Positions 23,501 to 35,592 of a DNA stretch of 64,000 nucleotides are shown in pieces. Every line of letters begins with the position of its first letter. Within the stretch, counting starts at the first letter, position 1. The stretch spans positions 291,823 to 355,822 of the forward strand of contig SJOL01006411.1 in assembly GCA_004794785.1 (NCBI GenBank), in the 5' to 3' direction. The DNA is from Opisthorchis felineus (Eukaryota > Platyhelminthes > Trematoda > Opisthorchiida > Opisthorchiidae). The notes beneath the pieces are model-generated. The model did no database searches. It saw nothing but the letters and a program-made list of their open reading frames with translations, and was not told the DNA's origin. The position numbers and the translations under genes are program-made.

Positions 23501-25910
23501 ACTGTTGAGCAACTTTTGATTAGTTGTAGTGAATGCGTCGGACAAACCATGGATCGGAAAGTCCATGCAACCAAACGCGAAGTGTTTTTAGACGGAACGA
23601 AACATTGTACAAACTAACGGTAAACTTCACTGAAAGGTTCAGATCGGTCAATGATGAAGGAATGTTTAACAAATTTCGCTTCTAGGGTAAATGTGCTAAT
23701 TTGATGAGATGTAGGGATGACCCGTTGAATTACCTCTATCCAGTTTGATATCAACACAGACGTAGGGTAAGTTCGTATCCCAGTTAAAGTCCTTTTAGGT
23801 TTGACTGAAGGGCTACTTGGAAAGAAGTCATTTCAGTCTATACTTTTCCATATTTACGCATCTTAGCACGGACCTGAAAATCTGTACTTCGAACCCAACC
23901 TATGCATCTCGATTGACCCTGTCCAGGTTTTGGCAATCTGGCAGCTTTTCGGTATCGTGCCTCCTTCGAGTGACATGGCAGCTAGGCACCGTTTAGTGGT
24001 TATCATTATTATTACTATAACCTGAAGTACTGAAAAGATGTCACGGCGTGAGATTTTTCGATAAGAACAGGAAGAAATCACCATAGAATGCAAATCCGTC
24101 CCGCGTCAAGCAGACCTATCCAGAGGAGATTCTGGACATGGTGTGAGCAACGTCGCATGTTGTGTTTTACCCATTTTAGGGTAACAAATTACTTGGACAG
24201 TTGTCCATGGATCAGTTAGCTACCGTGTACACACTCGTATCCGGGCCCCAACTTCATACGAATTAGGTATCCCCTCTGGCTTCCCATTTTTTTTACAATA
24301 GAAACACATTTACGGTTGGATTGCATACAAAAAGTGGAGATGGTTATGTCGGTCGACAGCTGATTACACGAAACATCTTGCTAAAGTTCTTAAAGTTCTT
24401 CGCAACCCTGTGGCGTACCAGAACGTCCGAAAACTGTTTATATTAGGATGAAGTATATACATATATATTGCCATAAAGTCTGAGAGTGGAGATGTGGAAG
24501 CATATTCATGTCTTTGACCACCGAACCGTTGCCAGCGTTTGAGGGCATCAGCAAAATGGTGACGAGATAAAGGCGTTTGGGTGTGCAGCAGATACTATGT
24601 AGCGGATACTATGCAAAACCACTAGCTGACTGGTGCGTGTGCTGCACATACTGAGTAGTTGTCCAGTTTCCGCTGGTGGACTGAAATTCCGCACTATCAA
24701 ATGTGGAGTTGCTAATAAAATCACAGTAAGCGCAGACCAAAGCCGCTCTCGTACAAGTGAGCTTGAAGTGGCATGCGTAAACGACGACGACAAAAGCTCA
24801 GTTTTCCCGTCTGTCGTCAAGTAATTTTGGAGAATTTTAACTTTCATTGATCAAGGATAAGGGCCCAAGTCTGACGAAGAGATGTCGAACTGTGTTTCTC
24901 TAAAGTGTGTTATGGAAATCTCTGAAATGATCATCTGTATTAGTGTGCAATGCAGGGCTTTGAGTCTAAACGTAGTTTTCTGGGTGTCCATATATATGCT
25001 TACCAGGAAGTACAACCTTCCTTTCCTCATGAACGCTGGCACTTCTTCATACATTGGAAGGCGGTTGTGTGATTTAAGCATTTTTTCGTTCACCTTCAGT
25101 CACTACCTTCCTGAAGATCCACCTCCGACACGATGCATGGCTATCCCATAAACCTACTGATATGTCCTAGACAGACCTTAGAAAGTGTTGATATATGATC
25201 TCAGCTGAATTGCTGCAGCGCGTTGCAAACAATCGCTATCATACTTCACTGTCAGCGACTGGTGGTTCGTGCTGGACCGTTGCGGACAGGTCAGTTGATT
25301 ACTACCATCAAAGCTTCGCATGCCGTGGACCGAACTATCACTCGCTCTCCAATACTCTCTATTAAAACAGGACAATCACTTGATCTAGAGATAACAGTGA
25401 ACATAACAGTGAACAGACAACAGATTTGCAACTACTTACCATAAAGCTGTTCAAAGGTCTTGGGACGACGTGGGTACGACGTTTCTTGTTTGAACCTACT
25501 ACTGCGGTGTAAGGATGATCGTACTTGATAGCACGAGTACTTGGCCACCATTTCGGTATAGGATGACGGTCAACCAGGTGATCCATCCATATATCCAGCG
25601 AACGCTCAAAGGCAACCGAACACTGTTTGCATGGCTTTAAATCTAAAAACTCATGCACAGTTCCGGACTCGTCTATGTGACTGGATTCTGAGGTAGTTTC
25701 CCATTCGTCTTCACAGCTCTTCGTTTTATAATGAGTGGAGCAGTCATCCAAGCAGTTGATATCTGAATTTTCTTCAAGACGTTCGGTCTTTAGTGCATCT
25801 AGCGAGAGTTCTGAGAACGGAACATTATCTTTCTTTCTCGACGGAATCACTGGTGCGGAATGCACTCGCCCTGACTTGTACTTTACATTGCCATCGGTCG
25901 CTTGAAACAT
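20584..25910 (-). CDS. Divergent Sox-like HMG-box transcription factor
   Basis: Two exons on the minus strand: 25910-25440 and 21897-20584, spliced ATG|GTAAGT (25439) to TTTCTACAG|ATT (21898), phase 0, with a 3,542-bp intron. From the first ATG (25910) the product is 594 aa; the frame stays open upstream to about 26126, so a further 5' exon is possible. A C2H2-like finger is at residues 94-116 (C-x2-C-x13-H-x4-H, Phe in its usual place). A basic KKRR follows at 142-145, then the HMG box (about 149-223). The box runs from RPLNSFM through an ISQRVG helix and EEYAKEAVRLQ to the Sox-type end PDYKYRPKKR. The canonical RPMNAFMVW is RPLNSFMIF here, so it is a divergent member. The intron falls inside the box after FM. 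The 370-residue C-terminal region is Ser/Pro/acidic, like an activation domain. It is expected to be nuclear and DNA-bending; targets are unknown. A Sox subgroup cannot be assigned. Confidence 0.8.
21898..25439 (-). other. Intron of Sox-like gene
   Basis: Holds no recognised gene. It contains a dispersed repeat copy (23471-23530), GTTTGTTT low complexity near 22630, and a tandem AAGTTCTT motif near 24380. One + strand frame (24633-24824) has an FN3-like look but no supporting splice sites. Confidence 0.6.
23471..23530 (+). repeat. Dispersed repeat copy
   Basis: Same family as 5921-5978: TCAGGTAGCGCCACGGACGC, GAAAACTG, then GATTAGTTGTAG. It lies in the Sox-like intron, on the strand opposite to the gene. 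Confidence 0.5.
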
Positions 25911-26546
25911 GTTCAAATCGGTTGTTGATGCTGGGCCATGTGACTGCACTAGCTGGACTGCCAGAACTGCTGACTGCTCCTGTGCACTTTCCGAACAGAC
26001 TATCACATGTGTCGTCGAGACGCTAGCCTTGGGACGGCTACGAAGAGCAAACGCGTGTGTCAGACCAGGAAGGGCAACACAACCACATGTGCGTGCGCAC
26101 GAACGACGTCTACTCGGCGCTGCCAATAGTGGTGGGGACCACGAGCTTTCTGCCTTGACAGGAAGGGTGGTCGTTCATGCGAGCGTCAACCTGTCTTGTA
26201 AGTGTGCCAGTGCGTATGACTGACCCATAAGGGTCGCAATTTTTGCGCTAACGTACAAAGTGGGAAGGCGTGAGCGACTAAATCAGCTTCGACAAGGCGT
26301 GGGAGGGGGTTAAACGACACGACTCGCGTTTAGCCCATCAAGGCAAACGCTGACTAACGCGTATGGGTTAGACGAAAAATCGATCAAACGTGGAAAAGGA
26401 CGCCTGATCGCACAGGAGAATGGTGCGCAGCGGTTTTGGTCCAGATAAGCCAGTCATGTGAAACCAGCATAGTCCAATCACACGAAGTCGCAATATTACT
26501 TAGAATGAGAAAAACGTCTTTGTCCGTTGAAAACTGTCAGAGGACA
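25911..26546. other. 5' flank of Sox-like gene
   Basis: Relatively G+C-rich with many CpG dinucleotides, unlike the AT-rich surroundings. The Sox-like frame remains open to about 26126 with a possible acceptor (CTCTTCGTAG on the minus strand), so this may hold the 5' UTR, promoter or another coding exon. No TATA element is convincing. Confidence 0.35.
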
Positions 26547-26730
26547 CTAGCGAAATACACTCATTTGCAAACAAATTCGGTTTTGTGAGAGACTCACCTG
26601 GAACCCAGCTGAATCTCTCGTTTGTGACGTGTCCAGGCAACTGAATGTGCTGCACCAGGCCGCCTCGTGTTTCAGTTGCTACGACATTCGAGATATCGCG
26701 ATACATGTATACTCGTAATGCACTACTCGG
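26547..26730 (-). repeat. Fold-back repeat family, copy B
   Basis: Reverse complement matches 37669-37855 over nearly its whole length: GAGTAGTGCATTACG start, GAGGCGGCCTGGTGCA centre, GAGATTCAGCTGGGTTC and the AATGAGTGTATTTCGCT end. No coding capacity was seen. Confidence 0.75.
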
Positions 26731-26889
26731 TCGACTGTTTACACCACCGTTTAAATTAAGCTCCTCTAGCTGTGGAACTACTTGGTGTTGCAGGTTCGAT
26801 GTGTGTGATAGGGCCTAAGCGAGTAGAAATTGGACGTCAAAGAAAACGCTTGCCATTCACAATGTGCGAAAAAGAAAACAGTCTGATCA

Positions 26890-26995
26890 GCGAAGCACAC
26901 TCATTTGCACTTTGAATCTCTCGTGAGATTCAGCTGGGTTCCAGGTGAGTCTCCAGTTAGAACCAAATTGGTGTGCAAATGAGTGTATTTCGCTA
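26890..26995 (+). repeat. Miniature fold-back element, copy C
   Basis: A 106-bp unit whose ends are inverted repeats: AGCGAAGCACACTCATTTGC at the left, and GTGCAAATGAGTGTATTTCG at the right, 20 of 22 matching. Internal sequence (GATTCAGCTGGGTTCCAGG) is shared with copies A and B, so it is a short derivative of the same family. It resembles a MITE. Confidence 0.65.
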
Positions 26996-27087
26996 ATTCC
27001 GTGCAATTTGGTTTCAAGTAGAGCATAAGGTTGACGGAAACTCGGGGACAGCGCCTACCTGACGAGCCCCAAGAAGGGCGAAACCGG

Positions 27088-27142
27088 TCGTGGGCTGTCG
27101 AAGAATTTTCAGCAACCTTATGAGTAGTGCATTACGAATATG
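27088..27142 (+). repeat. Fold-back repeat fragment
   Basis: CGAAGAATTTTCAGCAACCT followed by TATGAGTAGTGCATTACG, the same arm as in the 37612-37683 hairpin. Its left flank (AAGAAGGGCGAAACCGGTCG) recurs in inverted form near 31140-31200, where TTCAGCAGCCCACAAC and TTTCGCCCTTCTTGAG are seen. Confidence 0.6.
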
Positions 27143-28418
27143 TCAGAGGACACGTTAAAAATGCTGTGGCAGGAACGAAATAATCAGTCCGGTGAACAGG
27201 TTTTAACAACCATAAGTGTCCAGACTTTAACATCCCATTTTTATCTGGAATATGGCCCTGAACAACACGTGCGCCGTGGGTTTTTCACCATCATGGTGTA
27301 GTACGTACACAGGAAGGCTTGCTGAACAACACAGTCGTCAATGATGGGGGGAATATTTACATCCAAACTGTTAACTAACTTTGGTTCTAAGTAGAGCCCA
27401 TCACCTCGGTTTGTTTTTGCATCCGTACAGGAGAGAGAACAGGTGATTCATTGTATTGTGAACTGAAGTTAAGCTGTATATATTGGTATTTGCTCATACA
27501 GTCTGATAAAATGGTTCCCTTCCCCCCCCCCCCAACTGGGATGCTCTCTGTTCCTGGTCTTCTTACGGGCTCATGCACAGGAGTTCTTGAAGTTAAGACG
27601 GAAGAACTCACCACAACGCGATATTCACGTAATGTCAATTTAGATCTTTTTCATATATCCCTTATTCCGTGGTTCTTGTAATTATCTTGTTAGGCGTCAT
27701 AAAATCTAATTGTTTACTATAAAACAGATGATATGTCTTGACGAATATAGTAAAAAAAACCACATGTGTAGGTGCCCCCAGGTAATAAGTTGCACTCTTC
27801 TCACAAGTTTCTTTGTCGACATAGGTCCACAAGTTTTTAACCCTAAACTATTTCGTTTGGCAAGAGAGAAAATGTTATCAACCACGTATTTTTAGAAGTT
27901 GCAAAGTAGTTATACATGATTTTAAGAACTCTTTTGACGGTCTTTATACAAACTGGTCTGGTACATGGTGTTCACCAGCACATCTTTGTTGGCATTGAAG
28001 AGGTGATTAGGCATTTTCGCTGTTCGCACAACAGTTCCCCCCACCTCCACCCCCCAAAAAACTATAATGAGGCGCTGCTAAGAATGGATTTAGAACGTAC
28101 AAGCTTCCAGATCTGCTTCACATCGCTCGGTCGCCCTACATGACATCGAAACCTCTAACTCTCATAATGCCACAAGTTCAAAATGATTGTGGCCGGCTGG
28201 TGCCGCAGTGTACTTCATTGTCTCGAAAGTCAGTGACTCAGTGGCCGCACAGCAGCGCGCCTGGATAAGGTTACAGGCACCCACGAGAGCAGCAACTGGT
28301 TTCACTATGTCGCGCACGCTCCGTTCTTGGTCACTTATCACCAGCTTACACTGTGATTGCGTGAACCCTCCACCAAAGTTAACTTGTGCGACTTAAGTTA
28401 CCGACAAAAGTTGTGGAA
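27143..28418. other. No recognised gene
   Basis: Contains a 13-base poly-C run near 27523 and short ORFs without motifs (27451-27681, 27710-27895, 27916-28143). Nothing is supported. Confidence 0.3.
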
Positions 28419-28454
28419 ATGGGTATCAGCCAGAGCAAAATTGCGGGTGAAAAG
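28419..28454 (+). other. Candidate first coding exon, myristoylation-like start
   Basis: ATG in good context (GGAAATGG) encodes MGISQSKIAGEK, then the donor AAAG|GTGAGT. Gly2 with a Ser at position 4 and Lys at 7 resembles N-myristoylation starts. A possible next exon after CCATGGAG at about 28692 continues in frame for 60 residues (to 28870) without a recognised domain. This is a short candidate only. Confidence 0.2.
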
Positions 28455-29539
28455 GTGAGTAATTTATGTTTATTGTCTGCAACTCATTTGGCAAGTGGTA
28501 GAAAATCGAGCTTGAAAATCCGAATTTGTCAGCAGAACGAACTGCTGCAGCCTTGAACATGTGGGAGCTTTAGTGTAATAATTAATTATGCTGTACAAAT
28601 TCACCTAGCAAGTGAGGCTTTTTCGTTTTTCATTAAGAAATCAATGTTGAACACAATCAAACAAAGTTAATTATATTTAATTGTTCCATGGAGGAGTTTG
28701 AATATTTCAATGAAGTGAAATACAACAGCAGGGTTTACCACCGGAACTCCCCCGAAGGGAACCGTTTTCTTGTTGATGCAAAATATGTCGGAAACAAGAA
28801 GTGGCGAGCACTCGGTTTGCGAAAAATAGAACTGTTCCAGGGAGAATGTGGTTTCCTCCTTATCGAGTAGAAGTACTACAACAATTTGAGTACGAAGTCG
28901 TATCATTGCACATAATGGATGCAAATGACGGAAACCCACTGTTCAGTGTAGAAACCCTTTGAGGAAAAACTTGATGGGCTGCATTCAGTGACATAACATA
29001 ACATAGAGTTGCAGATGGATCACAAGGTAGACAGTGACCCTTGGTGTCCCATCCACACTCTGAGAGTGTGCTACGTAGAAGCGTTGGATACGCAGGAGTG
29101 GCAACGAATCTAAACAAGCATCTGCAAAAACCGGTCAAGCCACCCATGGAACGCATACACAGGGCTATTCTTTGGTTCTTGCTACTGACAGTGAGTGAAC
29201 CAACAATGCATCGTGCACTGTGAACAACGTGGAACGAGTGAGTTGTTATTTGTCAGTGTTGCCACGTCCGCTTCATCAAAAGGGACGAAATCCACCGCAG
29301 TGAGACTGGCCTGAGTCTGAATTCGAAATTCAAACCTGCCGACTGGTTCTATATCCCTTAGACCTGTGATCCCCATAGGTTTCTATTGAGTATCCTGGCA
29401 ACCTCGCCATCTCAAAGCTAAAGCATTACAGTTCATCTCCCTAAGTGGGGTCCTGTACACTGGCTATCAAAACTCCATACTTTATCATCCCAAAGGACTT
29501 GGGCCGCTTATCGTACATAACACAACTGTTTTATGCTCA

Positions 29540-29762
29540 TCTATCTACATATAACTGCAATGGTTATGCATTTGCATACGCCACTGTTATGCCACGTAGC
29601 TGGCCTTCTACAAAGGACAGATCCAATGCTTTGTATTTTTCTGGTAGATATACTTACGGCGAAAATAGAACCTATCAAATGTTACTGTCGGGAATGGTTA
29701 CCATCAAATATTCCGTCACAATCACTGTCTGTGCACATAGGGGCACTCATTTACGCATTGAG
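29540..29762 (+). other. Weak FN3-like exon candidate
   Basis: Within the 29445-29795 frame, TYQMLLSGMVTIKYSVTITV followed by CAHRG resembles the E-F part of an FN3 domain. A GT donor at 29763 is in phase 0. There is no clear B-strand tryptophan in the same frame. Confidence 0.18.
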
Positions 29763-29795
29763 GTGACGTTGAGTAGAGACTCGACTGAATTTTAA

Positions 29796-31764
29796 CTAAA
29801 TCCCCTTTTTATAGCATACTTCCACTAAGTGTGTTGAACAAAATCCTCCTGATGTTTCCAATACAATAATATCTAAGATATCAAAGTATTTCCATTTAAA
29901 TGAGATTAACGAGAACTCGTTCCATTTTTTCATTCTTGAGTTGCAGATGAGTGTTTATCCAGTCTGATTTTAGAGTATGAAATAAAATCGATGGAAATTT
30001 GGGCGTCGGGACTACTTGAGGACGTCTAAACAGAAAGAAACCGATAAGAACTTTTTCTCAGAACCTCATTAATAGCATCATAGCAAAAACTGTGGGAGCT
30101 GTCCATAATCTAGTTATTCTACTGTTGATGGGCATTGCATACAAACATGTGACAACCACTAAGACTAATGCTGTGTAAATCGTTTCAGGCAAACGTTCAG
30201 AATCAACCAGCTGGGGAATCTTTAGCATTAAGCATTACAGTTCCCAACTCTTGTTAGCAGGTGCTTAGAAAATTTTTCCTCAACTCATTATGTCAGGGTC
30301 GTCATTCGTTTGTAGCAATTCCGGTAAACTTTGGATCTCTCTCTTCATGTCAGGAGAGCTCCCATGGGGTCTTAACCCCCATATCCAATGCATCTAAGGT
30401 CTATCTTCAGTTTCTTTGGTTTGTTATCGCAATTGACCTTGAACCGAACCGTCGACCCAGTATATTTAGCTACCGTATGCAGCCGTGCACAGTTATCTTG
30501 GGTCAGCTCTATTAGTGCTGGCAAAGAATAGAGGTACCGTAGTAGGCCTTGCGCATTGCTTGTCGGGCGAATGCAGACATGTAGATATTTTGGCGAACTT
30601 TGATGTGGCAGCTCGAAGTGCTGTTACTGCTGTCTTTGGCAGCAGTACTGACTTTCATGGGCATATCTGCCATTTTTCTCAGTCCACCTGGAGGACTTTG
30701 GGATATATTGGTGGATGCATGTAGGATCAGTCGTTTCAGCTGGTCCGTACAATGGGCAATGTATTAGGGTTTCTCCGATCCAGCGTGGCCACTAACGAAC
30801 TCCGCCACTTGTGACGAATGGTCCCGGAAATTTGACTTGTACACAACCCTGAATCTACCAGATTGTGCAACTAATAGAGGGAATCGCCTTCAGAAGAATA
30901 CGACATCTTCCCTTAATTTCTCCACAGGTTTCGTGTAGCCTCCAGCAAGTCACAACTGAAAACCATCCTAGGATAAAATAACTGAAGGACAGTCGTTTTT
31001 ATTGCTTGGTAGACCATCAGCTTCCAGCCATCTGAAGAATAACGCAGGGTTGTTAGGCAGATGATAAACGCTCATCATCGATCAGTACCGACCTGGAACT
31101 AGGGTGCAGATAGGCCGAACAAGGGAGGTTTATCTTCTTGCTGCGGTTGCTGAAAACTCTTCAGCAGCCCACAACTAGTTTCGCCCTTCTTGAGGCGTCC
31201 TTCATCCTGTAGGCTCAGCCCCTCCACCCCACCCCAGATCCCAACGAATTTATGACCTACTTGAACACCAAATTGCATGCCATCGAGGACACATTCATTT
31301 GCAAATAAGTTTGTGTTCACGGGTGACTCAACCGAATCATGGCTGAATACCATAAGCGAGAGGATCGGCTGCGATTCTTATCAGTTATCAACATGGTTAA
31401 GAAATCAGAATGCTCTAACTTCTCCGTCGTCGTCTGCCCGTACGCAGGCCAGGCACTCTGAGTTGCACTCCCGGTAAATCTAATATGGTTGACGGAGGTT
31501 CAGCGACCAAATGAACGCTGGTCACGATATGAGATCAGCTGGTCATTAAGGCGTTGGTTATGCCAAACACTCAGTTTCTACTACTTATACCATTAAACAG
31601 TAAGCAGCTCAGAAGAAGGATGATTTCACTGGATGTGTGAAACTACCTTCTGAGAAGTCGGAGCCAGTCAATACTTGGCCACGTGATGTGGTTTCCGGTA
31701 TTGAAGAATGACCATCGCTATTTCCTTTCTGAATGACAGCCAGTCACACTGCTGATCAGCCACT
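29796..31764. other. No recognised gene; repeat fragments
   Basis: Non-coding. 31100-31340 carries pieces of the fold-back family in the opposite orientation (CAGCAGCCC, CACATTCATTTGCAAAT). Confidence 0.3.
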
Positions 31765-31830
31765 CGTGGTCAAGCGGTTAAATTTTCAACCACTGGCCGG
31801 AAGGTTGCACTGCTGATGACTCCCAGCAAC
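31765..31830 (+). repeat. tRNA-derived SINE head or tRNA relic
   Basis: GTGGTCAAGCGGTTAAATTT resembles a polymerase III A box of a tRNA-Leu/Ser type, with CAACCACTGGCCGG as an anticodon-arm-like stretch and AGGTTGCACTGC in place of the B box (GGTTCGAnnCC). The B box is too degenerate and the arms do not all pair, so this is not called a functional tRNA. A faintly similar head is at about 32570-32600. Confidence 0.35.
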
Positions 31831-33173
31831 AGTGAAGCAGCTGTACAGTGCTTCTCAGCTTTTCAGCATAGGCTGGCTTCACTGACAAGATCCAATTTCC
31901 ATTGAATAAATCGAAATAGTGGTAGCTCGGGTTTTTTTATTGGTTGCTGATCAGGTAGCTGTTGATGTGTTTGTGGGGCTTGCAACATCTATGGGATCGG
32001 CAGCCAACAACCTGTCACTTTTTCTCGTCGCAGTCATGTGGTGTTGCACCTAGTTTTAGGACTTTAGCATTTCCCTTCATCCGGAAGACGTAATTCCACG
32101 ATTGTTTCCCTAACCTTCCATTTCTAATTGTTTCACAGTTTGACGATCAGGGACTTCATGGTGAGGTGACCAATATATCCATGTCAAATAACCCTAGATG
32201 ACCCCCTTATGTTTATTCTCCGAACTTCAATTAGCCACTTTTTGTACTCGCAGCCTATGGATGCCAGATAGATCTCGCATCCCCACCTTGATCTGTTTTT
32301 TCATCTAACCTCGCGATAGGGTTTGTTGTTTCTAATCAGTACTCTGTGGACTACTCGAGAATAAACATTATCCCTTATTTGAGGCCCAGAAGCACATTAT
32401 CAGATACAGCGGAATAATAATGACTATTCTGGCTAATTTTTGGTCAGGATGCTGTATGACCCTTGTATAACTTTACCTAAGGGTCTGCTGAATGTCCAAC
32501 AGATTCGACTTTCGAAATTCGAATCATGTTTACGCATTATTGCAGTTATTCATCATACTGCGCGCACCTAGTTGGTACAGTGGTCCAGCAGTTTCGATAA
32601 CAACCAACAGCTGCTAGCTGGTAAAAATTCATATGTAACTTTGGAATTCAGGTTTCCAGCATGGCGCTCAAACTGTGCTGAATTTCATTATTCGTACATT
32701 CGGGTTTAGTATTCAGGGTGCATTGCATTATCATTATGCATTACATTACACTACTCCTGACAAGCCCATCAATAATACTACACCTGGAACTTCAAAACAA
32801 TAGAAGACAAATAAACCACAACAGTTTAATGCATATATTTGTATGCACGATACCTTTTGTCAAGAAGGCCTAGAGGGATCAAACAAGCTACACCTTTGTT
32901 TGCTGTTTAGAGTTTCTGACCACTCACTGATCAATTTGCATGGCTGAGGAAGATAAATTAGATGTAGATGCTGGTGAAGGCAACTGGTTAACTATTTAGA
33001 CGTTCTGAATTCTGGTGAACATTCGAATCGTTTTTTCGAATTTGACTTCATTAACTCCGAAACCAGTTACGCATCTTGGTTCTATTCTACTGTAGAGGCT
33101 TAAGTTTGATAGCTATTCCAGGGAACGTTTCATAAAAAGTGGACTTTGATGGTGTTTTTTCTCTCAGTGACAG
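31831..33173. other. No recognised gene
   Basis: Non-coding sequence; the minus strand between 31980 and 32420 has a repeat-like feel but no reverse transcriptase motif that I can name. Confidence 0.25.
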
Positions 33174-33382
33174 GATGTGAATATAGTGAGGTTGTGCACA
33201 TGACCACAAAGCGAATCATACTAACGGCATGTCAACAATCCGCTACTGATAAGCATATCTGCATTAGACAGTATGCTTTATCAACAAACTCTTTGTGTAT
33301 GCGTAAAATTCGTTGGTTAGCCGATAGTGGAATTTCCCCTTCGGAATCGGTACACATAGTACCGCTGCCTAAAAAAGGCATA
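33174..33382 (+). other. FN3-like exon H candidate
   Basis: Acceptor TTTTTTCTCTCAGTGACAG gives a phase-1 start, as in the FN3 gene at the left edge. The translation ends MRKIRWLADSGISPSESVHI followed by VPLP, comparable with exon A's IQLYFATETNAGQSGFVHIP. The first half is short (about 70 residues in all) and the best donor (ATA|GTATAT) is phase 0. It may pair with the membrane exon at 35593. Confidence 0.3.
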
Positions 33383-35215
33383 GTATATTGAGATGTCTGG
33401 ATGTCAGTATCCGCGCTAACTGAACTGATACCTGATAAGTGTGCAGTGAGCAAGATGAATTGGGGGAACATATTGGCAATGTTGTGGAAGAACATATGTA
33501 GGGTTAGCGACAAAAGCATCAACACTTCTGCATTTGCTAGCTTGATGTCAGTGGACGCCTATTATTTTTTTATTGTCTCACCGGCAAACCATTCATCATC
33601 ATTCGGTGAGTCAGCGTCAGGAGTCCACTTTTTAGGTGAAACCTGAATTGGTCGGTCCTGCCAAACTATCCATCATTTCTAAGATGCTTTAGAGTTTCAG
33701 TTCTCAGATAAGCCCAACATACTCATTGCACACTGAAAATTATCCATCATCACCTGAAAACAGTCAATTGTCAAACTTGCATTATTTGTCTAGTAGATTC
33801 ATCTCTGTCCACTTTTTGAATTAGGGGTTCACTGTGTAATTAATTTAATCAAATGGGGTAGTACATTAGATTATCTCGTCCGACCGCCAAACCTTACAAC
33901 CCGATGCATCATTCAGGTTGTTATAGTACACCTATTCTTACCGGATGTCATCCGGTATCTAGTTACATTGAGATATTTTCCAATTCGACTAAGACGCTTG
34001 AACGTGAGTCTTAGAGTACAACGACAGAGTATGCTGTCAAGCAGCGACCAAAATCTACCGTCCGGGGCAGAGTGACGAAGCACGTGACAGCTTAGTGAAA
34101 GAGGAATGAAATAGGCAGTGCCCTAGATCAGGTCATGTTATCAAACAGATCTACCATCGACAAACCTTGGATGTCACATCTTACGGTCCTGCAACACAAC
34201 TTTTATAATGAAAAGAACGCTCAGTAGTTGATTACTTTGTATGAGTCGTACTATTTCTTCCAAACGAGCAGTTCACCAGTACGTCCGAAGTCGACGACAA
34301 GATACACTTAGGTATGACTCTGGGGGTGATCTATTTATTTAAATCGGTTGAAGACGCCAAAGAGAAAACGCTGTCGTCCCTACGCCGCTATAGGCAGTTG
34401 GTGAACAATTTTGCTATCCATCAATTATTTGCCCATATTGATTTCGCAGCGCATACACTTCCCTTCCAATTTCAGCTTCTACCATTGGATTTACAAGTTC
34501 AGTGGCACTTATGCTTAGAAGCTGTTTTCCTGAAATTCAAGACGCACACAGAAATTTCCATCTTCGTAGCAAGTTATTCAATGTATAATTCCGTTCCACT
34601 AGATTGTCTGTTTAACTCGTTTCCTTCGGTGCAGATCTGTACATATCTGACCCAGCTGATTAGCGGTCTCGTATATCCAATTATTCTATGGATTGTGTTC
34701 AAAAGCAAAATCCAAATAAACTCGAACTTTTGGTAGAAATGATCATCTTCAAAAGCCCATAAATCTATTGCTAAATGTACCAAATAAAATAACCCATACA
34801 GACACTGAAATCTCTCCATAAGCTCACTGAGAGTGACATTTTCGGTCGAAATTTGTCGATTGCCTACAAAGAGGAACAAAGGCATTGTTTCGAGCGATAC
34901 CTTTGGTAGCTTCACGCGGTGTTATTTATTACACTTCTCGGGATGCCTGCAGTAACGCGTCAAGGTGAAACCATAAGGACTTCATTCGCAACTGGTATTC
35001 TGTCCGGTTAGACTCGGGGGAAACTCATGAGGCACAGCACATTGTCTCCTTCCAAAGTTGTCGAGAAGAAGACACAAGCACAAGACCTCACTGTCTCACC
35101 AGGCGACTTCCGCATTTACTGTCCTCAGTATGGTCCACACGATCGAACCGGTATATGGGATTAAGACCACCCTCCTCAAAATGAGGATGACTATATCGAG
35201 GCATCCACCAGTAGC

Positions 35216-35252
35216 AAGTGTGGCCCTCCTGTAAGCCAGGAGGGCCTTGTGC
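35216..35252. repeat. Perfect short hairpin
   Basis: CAAG-GT/GGCCCTCCT-GTAAGCC-AGGAGGGCC-TTGTG: a nine-base perfect stem extended by further pairing around a seven-base loop. It could be a terminator-like or repeat end; function unknown. Confidence 0.6.
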
Positions 35253-35592
35253 AAATGGAAATGGGGCACTTCCGGGATACATGTCTTTTCGAAGCCCCCT
35301 CCGGACGAACCCATTTTATCCGTTCTTACCGCCACGTCAGCCCCGGGTACCTTAAGTACACAATCAGTGGCGTTATTTCGAATACTGTTCAACCACGTGT
35401 GTCTTCCAGTACCAGGATTTCTGAAACTTACGTTCCTGCCCCCATCGTCCAGTGAACAGTTAGCCGACGTTTCCAGAAACATAATCTCAATAACCAAAAC
35501 GCATTATACAAGCAACACCATTGACCGGAGTCTTGGTCAAATAGAATGTGCAAATTCTGCCCACACTAAAACTAAACAATTCGTTCTTCCAG

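Noticed and set aside
27523..27535. Poly-C run as regulatory element
   Set aside because: Simple low-complexity tract; nothing else supports a function.
31765..31830. Functional tRNA gene
   Set aside because: B box does not match GGTTCGAnnCC and the cloverleaf arms do not pair fully.
35247..35592. Upstream part of the 197-codon ORF as one protein with the membrane exon
   Set aside because: It crosses a repeat hairpin, lacks domain features and is better read as intron before the phase-1 acceptor at 35593.
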